From the NCBI GenBank assembly GCA_018242045.1, contig JAFECR010000019.1:74719-137398 (forward strand): a DNA stretch of 62,680 bases, in the 5' to 3' direction. The notes beneath the pieces are model-generated. The model saw only the letters and a program-made list of their open reading frames with translations. It had not been told where the DNA came from and did not search any database. How positions within the stretch are numbered: the first letter of the stretch is position 1; each line of letters starts with the position of its first letter. Shown piece after piece: positions 57,163-62,680 of the stretch. A program made the position numbers and the translations under genes. The DNA comes from Pseudomonadota bacterium. Its GTDB lineage: Bacteria > Pseudomonadota > Gammaproteobacteria > Berkiellales > Berkiellaceae.

Positions 57163-59394
57163 TCATTTCTTAATTATTGGTAATAGCTTTTTAAATTCAT
57201 CTGCGGTTAATGGCTTACTGAAATAATGACCTTGAAATTCACTACAAGCTTCATTAACTAAAAAGTCCAACTGGCTTTTGGTTTCTATTCCTTCTGCAAT
57301 AACATCTAAATTTAAACTGTGCGCCATTGCAATAATAGACTTAATAAGCACTTCATCATTAGGATTCGAATTGATGTTCGCAATGAAGGATTTATCAATT
57401 TTTAATCTATCAAAAGCGGTATGCCTTAAATAATATAAACTTGAATTACCTGTGCCAAAATCATCTAGTGCGACCCTAACCCCTAACTCTCTAATTTTTT
57501 GAACAACATCAAGTATCGCCATATTTGAAAGTACAACATTTTCAGTAACTTCAATCTCTAAGTATTTAGGATCTAGTCCTGTTTCATCTAGAATTTCTTT
57601 GATTAGCTCAATAAAGTTAGGTTGACGAAACTGCTGGGCAGCAACATTAACTGCAATGGGAACTAGCTTCAAATGGCTATCTTGCCATTCCTTACATTGT
57701 TTACAAGCTTCCCTAATTACCCATTCACCTAAGGGAACAATTAAGCCGCAAGTTTCAGCGTGTGGAATAAAATCTATCGGAAGCAGTATTCCTTTTTGAG
57801 GATTATTCCATCGAATTAACGCCTCTATACCAATAATTTTCTCTGTTTTTGCATCTATTTGACATTGATAAACAAGAAAAAATTCTCCATTTGCAATTCC
57901 ACGACGAATTCCTGTTTCTATCTCTAAAATTCTTAAAGAATCTTCATTCATCGATTTCATATAGAATCGATATTGATTCAAACCTTCTCTTTTGGCCTGA
58001 TACATTGCTAAATCTGCATTACGAAGTAGTTCTTCCGTATGATCTCCATCATCAGGAAAAATGCTAATACCGATACTTGTTGTAACAATGATTGATCTAT
58101 TCAAAAGTACGAATGATTCTTTAAACTGTTCTAATAATTTATGAATTACTGTAATTAATTGGCTTTTTTTCTTGATATCAGGGATCACCATGACAAATTC
58201 ATCACCACCGATCCTAGCTAATGTATCGCTTTGACGCAAGGCTTCTTTTAGTCGATTACTTATTTGAATAAGTAGTTGATCTCCTGCCTGATGACCCAAA
58301 CTATCATTAATTAATTTAAATCTATCTACATCCAGAAAAATGATCCCTGATAATGAACTATTACGTTTTGAAACTATAATACCATGTTTAATTCTATCAA
58401 TAAGCAAAACTCGGTTGGGTAAATCTGTTAAGGAATCATGAAAAGCTTGATGTTCAAGTTTTTTTTCAAGATAGAAGCGATCAGTGATATCTTTAAAACT
58501 CCATACTCTACCTATTGAAATACCGTTTAATAAATGCGGTTGAGAATATCTTTCAAATACACGTCCATCCTTAAAATTCAAAGTATCAACACTGACATCC
58601 CCCTTATTACTAGAAATTTCTTTTGTTGACTTTAAGAATTCAGCAGGAGAAATCAATTGATCTGCAGCATTTTTTAAAAATAAATTTTCATCTTTTGAAT
58701 CTATTATTTTTTGAGAAATATCCCACATTTTTTTAAAGCGATCATTATAGTCAATAATTTTGTGGTCATGGTTCACTACAAGAATACCATCTGTTGAAGA
58801 TTCTATCGTTGATCTTGTCAATGATAAAGACTCTTGTAAAGATTGTGTACGTTCTTGAATAGTTTCTTCTAAGAATTTAGTTTGTTTTTGGGTTTTACGA
58901 ATAAGTTGCCATTTTTTCATTAACGAACAAGCTAACTGACGCACTGTAATAGTATCAAATGGCTTTTTTAATATAAGGATATTATCTCGCATACCCAGTT
59001 GTTCTATTGTTTCTTCCCAAGAATAATCAGTATAGGCCGTACAAATAACTACTTGTATATTAGAATCAATGGGCAAAATATGTTTGATGGTCTCAATACC
59101 ATCCCACCCAGGTGGCATTCTAACATCAACAAAGACAATGGCATAAGGCTTCCCCTGTGAATAGGCTTGTTTAATTTTTTCTACACCTTCTTCTCCTTGT
59201 GTTGCCGTGTCAATCTTAAAATTGAGCAGGATCTCATTCTTAAATTCCGTTTCACCAAACAAAGCCTCATCTAACTGATTTAATTCTTGGGTACTATCCT
59301 TCGTCATAGTAAGAATTTTGAAAAAATCTTGATGTATAGCAGGATTATCATCAATCGTTAGAATTCTAATCTGTTCTTGCATATCGGTGGTCAT
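57163..59394 (-). CDS. Response regulator with PAS, GGDEF and EAL domains (c-di-GMP turnover)
   Basis: A 743-residue signalling protein. The receiver (about 8-165) has the acceptor Asp in IVFVDVRMPPGWDG and carries an extra insert after the first helix. A helical linker follows (about 165-195), then a PAS domain (about 195-315). The GGDEF domain (about 325-485) has intact RIGGDEF, and the inhibitory I-site RxxD (RQSD) lies five residues before it. The EAL domain (about 495-740) has IEALIRW, DDFGTGNSS and AEGIETKSQ. Both cyclase and phosphodiesterase motifs look complete, so the balance may be set by phosphorylation. It begins three bases after the histidine-kinase stop and is probably its output partner. 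Confidence 0.93.
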   Translation of the reverse strand: MTTDMQEQIRILTIDDNPAIHQDFFKILTMTKDSTQELNQLDEALFGETEFKNEILLNFKIDTATQGEEGVEKIKQAYSQGKPYAIVFVDVRMPPGWDGIETIKHILPIDSNIQVVICTAYTDYSWEETIEQLGMRDNILILKKPFDTITVRQLACSLMKKWQLIRKTQKQTKFLEETIQERTQSLQESLSLTRSTIESSTDGILVVNHDHKIIDYNDRFKKMWDISQKIIDSKDENLFLKNAADQLISPAEFLKSTKEISSNKGDVSVDTLNFKDGRVFERYSQPHLLNGISIGRVWSFKDITDRFYLEKKLEHQAFHDSLTDLPNRVLLIDRIKHGIIVSKRNSSLSGIIFLDVDRFKLINDSLGHQAGDQLLIQISNRLKEALRQSDTLARIGGDEFVMVIPDIKKKSQLITVIHKLLEQFKESFVLLNRSIIVTTSIGISIFPDDGDHTEELLRNADLAMYQAKREGLNQYRFYMKSMNEDSLRILEIETGIRRGIANGEFFLVYQCQIDAKTEKIIGIEALIRWNNPQKGILLPIDFIPHAETCGLIVPLGEWVIREACKQCKEWQDSHLKLVPIAVNVAAQQFRQPNFIELIKEILDETGLDPKYLEIEVTENVVLSNMAILDVVQKIRELGVRVALDDFGTGNSSLYYLRHTAFDRLKIDKSFIANINSNPNDEVLIKSIIAMAHSLNLDVIAEGIETKSQLDFLVNEACSEFQGHYFSKPLTADEFKKLLPIIKK

Positions 59395-59397
59395 ATA

Positions 59398-60818
59398 CTA
59401 TTCCTCAATTGCTTGAATTGGTATGCTTAAAACAAAGGTGGCTCCTTCGCCTATCCCTTTGCTAAATACTTCTAAAGTTCCTCCCATTTCTTTTGCAAAC
59501 AAGGAGCTTGAATGTAAACCAAAACCATGTCCAAGCTTTTTACTAGTGAACCCAAATCTAAATATTTTTGTAAAATCACTAGGATCAATTCCTAACCCAT
59601 TATCTTTAACATATATTTTTACATTAGCACCAGACTTTTTAATAGTGAGTATAATTTCTTTTTCTTGAGCATTTTGACATTCTAGTAATGAATCCATTGC
59701 GTTTCTTATTAGGTTTACTAAAATTTGCAACAATTTAGATTTATCTGCATAAATAGCAATTGAAGTTTCAAATAGTTTGACAATATGAATTGGACTCTTT
59801 TGACTAAGACACATTTGTATTGCAGTTTCAATTATTTCCGAAAGAATAATTTTTTCAACCAAGCCTGCAGTTCCTGCTAAATCTTGCTGTACTGCTACAA
59901 TTTCTTTAATGTGGTCAAGAAAAGTTTTCAGATTATCAATTTCTTGATTTATCTCCTCATAACCTTTTTTTAAATTATTTGCTGATGCGATTAGATACTT
60001 TGGGATAAGTTTCCCTTTTTCGTCTTGCGTTAAATATAAATTTAAATTTGAATCATGTTCTTTAAGAAGCTCAATTGCTTTTAATATTTTTTGGATATTA
60101 AGTTGTACAGCAGTTTCTTTTAATACCGCAAGAGAAACATTTGCGCTATTTAAAACATTGCCTAAATTATGTAGCATTGTAGCTGCAACTTCTGCCATTC
60201 CTACATTTCTCGCTGTAGATACTAATTTACGATTTAAATCTTCAATTCTTTGATCAGCTTCTTTTTTCTTTGATATTTCCATGGCGATGCCAGCAATCTC
60301 ATTACAACTACCGCTTTTATCAAAAATGGGGTGACATATAATGTGAAACCATAATATTTTAGTAGACTCATTGAACATCGTATTTCACACTCTGTATCTG
60401 CTTTAGTGTCAATAGCATTCTGAATCGTTTTAGAAAATTTCTCTATATCCTCTTTAAGGATATTCTTTTTGAAGTGATCCAACGTATTAAAATTAATTTC
60501 CGAGTTAAGCCTAAACATTTGAAATAATTCTTTACTCAACCTGAAAATATTATTTTTATAATCGTAACTCCATCTCCCAATGTTAGCGATTTGTTGTGAT
60601 CTTTCTATCTCTTTATTAAGTGCCATGCTTTCTTGAGAAGCTATTTCGCTAGATCTTTCTAAGATGTAACGCTCTTGTTCAATATCTGAATAATGATTAT
60701 TGATTCTAGTAATAAATTTTTGCCAACTTTTTAAATTTGTTGGTAAAAATTCGATAGAAAGCCCCTCACGTATGAGTTGTCTTTCAAGAACTTTGTTTAT
60801 ATTATCAATTTCTTTCAT
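59398..60818 (-). pseudogene. PAS-containing sensor histidine kinase, split by an apparent frameshift
   Basis: Two overlapping frames together encode one kinase. The upstream part (60818 to about 60378) has an N-terminal coiled coil and the first half of a PAS domain, ending DTKADTECEIR. The second frame takes over with MFNESTKILWFHIICHPIFD, the second half of the PAS, then the H-box MLHNLGNVLNSANVSL (phospho-His), N-box LVNLIRNAMDSL, DNGLGID, FRFGFTSK and GHGFGLHSSS. Adding one base near 60378 restores a 473-residue protein (1421 bases are present). Without it the catalytic part would need an internal start. It begins within the last 14 bases of the FIST gene and is followed directly by the response regulator. 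Confidence 0.8.
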
Positions 60819-61971
60819 AGAATGTTGTAACAGTCATCGTTTGGTTGTGTAATCTACAATCTCCAGTAGCATAAGGAGATAATTCTCCATAAGAATAAAA
60901 ACCTATTTGAGTCGTATGTTTAGGGAAATTTTCAAGCATTGATTCTGTTTCTTCTTCTGTTCGCTCACCAAGGAGTAGTCTTCTGCCAACGCAGCTAATA
61001 GCAATAGCAAGCAATGGGGTTGTTTCAGAAACTTCTTTAGAAATCATGTTAAAGGCAACAGTTCCTGCTTCACTAGCGCTTGTAATAAGACTATCAAAAT
61101 TAGAACGCATGAATTGTGCTAAAGATCCCTGAGGAATATCCCCAGCAAAAGTTAAAGATTGCTCTTTCTCATCAACTGCTAGAATGGTCCGCACTAAAGG
61201 TTGATTATCTTTTTCATCCTTACGGATAGCAAGAGGGTAAAGTAATCCTGTGGCAGGAAGATCAGATGCCTTTTTTCCTAAATACTGTTTATATAATGCT
61301 AAAGCGGGTTTATTATCAAGTTCGTATAAAATATTATCTTTGGAAAATGTAATAAGACGTTCTGGACCAAAAACATTCCAACCGCCACGAGATGCATGAC
61401 CAATAAGAATTTTATCACCATAAAACCCGATAGCAGTAATATGTTTTGTTAAAATTTCTCCATTACTTATAATCCAGGTTTTTTTAAATTCCGTGCCATC
61501 GCCTGCAAGCCCTCCTGTGATAACAACATTGTTTTGTGCTTGTTTTGCACCTTTATTTAATCCTTTCACTAATTCTGAACCATTAACGTTTAACCCATCA
61601 GATAAAACAAAGATACCACGAAGATCTTTTTCAAATAGAGCAAGATATAAATCCTTACCTATTGCTTCTGAATCCGCAGATTTTAAAATTTCTTTGGTGG
61701 CAACTTTGAGTGTGGTATTAGAAAATTTAATGATAGCCACCGTAATACTTTCATCAATAATATGTTCTTCGGTAATTTCACCTGCGCTAGAACAGCCTAT
61801 GATTTTTGAATTTGGATAATTCTTGCTCAATGCTTGCAAAGGAGCAGTGTCATTAATGTATTTTGGAGCAGCAAATACAAGCACCATCGTATTAGGTGAA
61901 TCTAAAGATGGAAAAGGAGCAGACCATGCATTAATTTTTTGTTGATTGTAATTTATTGTTTGGATCTCCAT
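60805..61971 (-). CDS. FIST-domain sensory protein
   Basis: A 388-residue protein made of a FIST N domain and a FIST C domain, proposed to bind small ligands such as amino acids. Seen: IIGCSSAGEI, FVLSDGLNVNGSELVKGL, VITGGLAGDG, then HASRGGWNVFGPERLIT and the C-terminal ISCVGRRLLLGERTEEE and GFYSYGELSP. The start is the ATG giving MEIQTINYNQQ, with GGGGTGAG upstream. It is first in a three-gene run with the histidine kinase and the GGDEF-EAL regulator, so it probably provides the stimulus. No signal peptide, so it should sense cytosolic ligand. Confidence 0.9.
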   Translation of the reverse strand: MEIQTINYNQQKINAWSAPFPSLDSPNTMVLVFAAPKYINDTAPLQALSKNYPNSKIIGCSSAGEITEEHIIDESITVAIIKFSNTTLKVATKEILKSADSEAIGKDLYLALFEKDLRGIFVLSDGLNVNGSELVKGLNKGAKQAQNNVVITGGLAGDGTEFKKTWIISNGEILTKHITAIGFYGDKILIGHASRGGWNVFGPERLITFSKDNILYELDNKPALALYKQYLGKKASDLPATGLLYPLAIRKDEKDNQPLVRTILAVDEKEQSLTFAGDIPQGSLAQFMRSNFDSLITSASEAGTVAFNMISKEVSETTPLLAIAISCVGRRLLLGERTEEETESMLENFPKHTTQIGFYSYGELSPYATGDCRLHNQTMTVTTFYERN

Positions 61972-62107
61972 GCTCACCCCTTATTTATTAACACTTTATA
62001 GTTTTTAACTATTTTATTTTAATAGTATTGACAGATATGGAGGGTTATTAATTTCATCGGTTTATTATTATCGATTTTTATAGGCTATTTTTCCAGTTTT
62101 TTTTAGG

Positions 62108-62282
62108 ATAAATCTCCAGTTTCTATAGTTTTTCTGTATATCAGGACTGATTTTAAGTAACGTTTTATAATTTTAGCCTCATAATTTAAATGCGAAACCA
62201 TTTATAAAAATACTTTAGAAGCACTCTCAGGCGCATGAGTTATACAATATATACTGATTCAACAATAAAAACTGGAGATTAT
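62108..62282. repeat. Inverted repeat pair upstream of the transposase remnant
   Basis: ATAAATCTCCAGTTTCTATAG (62108-62128) and CAATAAAAACTGGAGATTATAC (62263-62284) share a perfect inverted core AATCTCCAGTTT. The 130 bases between them contain no ORF. They could be the end of an insertion sequence or a small non-autonomous element. The rest of the gap 61972-62310 is very AT-rich and shows a TTGACA on the plus strand at about 62026 without a good -10. Confidence 0.4.
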
Positions 62283-62310
62283 ACATCATTCTGGTAAAAT
62301 ACTCGCTACT

Positions 62311-62535
62311 ATGAGAAATTTCGAATTAACCCCCATCGAATGCCAGAAGTTGAAAAAGGCACATCGTCATGCCAAAGAAAAATGGGCAGCAGATCGCTTG
62401 AAAGCAATTTATTTGCTTGGAACTGTTATTACTCAGAGTTTCCTAGCTTCAAGCAAGCGAGTATTAATTTCTAAAGAGCAATCCTCGGAAAAAATTTTCT
62501 ACGCTATTAACAGAAAAATTTCATTTGGTACATAA
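62311..62535 (+). pseudogene. IS630-family transposase, N-terminal remnant
   Basis: A 74-codon ORF beginning MRNFELTPIECQKLKKAHRH, then EKWAADRLKAIYLLGT, which is the N-terminal HTH part of IS630-type transposases (usually about 330-350 residues). After residue 38 the match weakens (VLISKEQSSEKIFYAI still fits the second helix-turn-helix), and the frame stops long before the DDE catalytic domain. It is therefore a decayed fragment. It lies between an inverted-repeat pair and a copy of the dispersed repeat, so this end of the window is mobile-element rich. Confidence 0.65.
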
Positions 62536-62576
62536 AAATTGGAGCATGCTAACTCCTAAATTTGCCCTGGACTGAG

Positions 62577-62680
62577 TATATCCTCGAACCACTTTAAAAT
62601 TAGGAGTTTCAAGTCCGTCATTGCGAGGAGTCTGCGACGAAGCAATCCAGATTACATCTTGATATTTTCTGGATTGCTTC
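62577..62680 (+). repeat. Dispersed repeat with type-2 core (cut by window end)
   Basis: It begins TATATCCTCGAACCACTTTAAAATTAGG, a diverged form of the family end, followed by CCGTCATTGCGAGGAG, TCTGCGACGAAGCAATCCAG and later TCTGGATTGCTTC, which starts the inverted return of the core. The same type of core, more diverged, occurs at 13920-14030. The second end lies beyond the window. Confidence 0.7.

Noticed and set aside
1..62680. CRISPR arrays, tRNA or rRNA genes, prophage
   Set aside because: No regularly spaced direct repeats, no cloverleaf or rRNA signature, and no phage structural or integrase genes were seen.

Overview
The window looks like the chromosome of a low-GC, host-associated gammaproteobacterium, most probably from the order Legionellales. 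Three things point there. The housekeeping gene order is that of Legionella/Pseudomonas-type genomes (gyrA-serC-aroA-cmk-rpsA-lapA-lapB-pyrF, with ubiG-mupP-yciK diverging; sdhCDAB-sucABCD opposite gltA). There is a small membrane protein of the CBU_0592 family, first named in Coxiella. Several large orphan proteins resemble secreted effectors of intracellular bacteria (ankyrin-like repeat, membrane hairpins, Q/P-rich tail). The genus cannot be decided from the sequence alone. No rRNA, tRNA, CRISPR array or prophage was seen.

Layout. 1-11172 (minus strand): a translation, shikimate and envelope block, gyrA > serC > aroA > cmk > rpsA > lapA > lapB > pyrF > lipid-linked glycosyl-1-phosphate transferase, with many overlapping starts and stops and a terminator after rpsA. 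11290-13915 (plus): ubiG, mupP, a tiny ORF and yciK. 14082-15704: a large orphan membrane protein. 15845-19376 (minus): trpS > scpA > scpB > rluB. 19532-21192: yciO, yciB and a bolA-like gene. 21390-24793: accessory genes, an ankyrin-like protein and a DUF4143 ATPase. 24857-34323 (minus): sdhCDAB then sucABCD, opposite gltA-galE at 34575-36852, so much of the TCA cycle is together. 36832-42558: ald, small unknowns, a PrsR-like sigma-54 activator and an orphan protein with a duplicated domain. 42805-47841 (minus): bdhA > adc > ligD > ku, which joins ketone-body metabolism to bacterial NHEJ. 48102-52263 (minus): emrA > emrB > uspA > Kdo hydroxylase. 52485-56536: an accessory envelope region with a zinc-ribbon peptide, a secreted Gly/Ser/Thr-rich protein, an L,D-transpeptidase, two beta-barrel proteins and a decayed gene. 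57163-61971 (minus): a FIST sensor, a histidine kinase and a REC-PAS-GGDEF-EAL response regulator, which together look like a cyclic-di-GMP signalling operon. The window ends in an IS630-type transposase remnant and a repeat.

The most unusual structures are these. (1) A dispersed repeat family bounded by TATACTC...AGTTT(A/G)AATTTAGGC ends has two unrelated cores. One copy lies directly against the sdhC start and supplies its ribosome binding site; another supplies the yciK stop codon. (2) Two genes, the histidine kinase and an outer-membrane barrel, are each broken in a way that one missing base explains. (3) There is a set of orphan effector-like proteins, plus a degraded gene with an internal stop. 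Start codons were moved from the longest ORF where a ribosome binding site and family alignment agreed; each case is stated in its entry.
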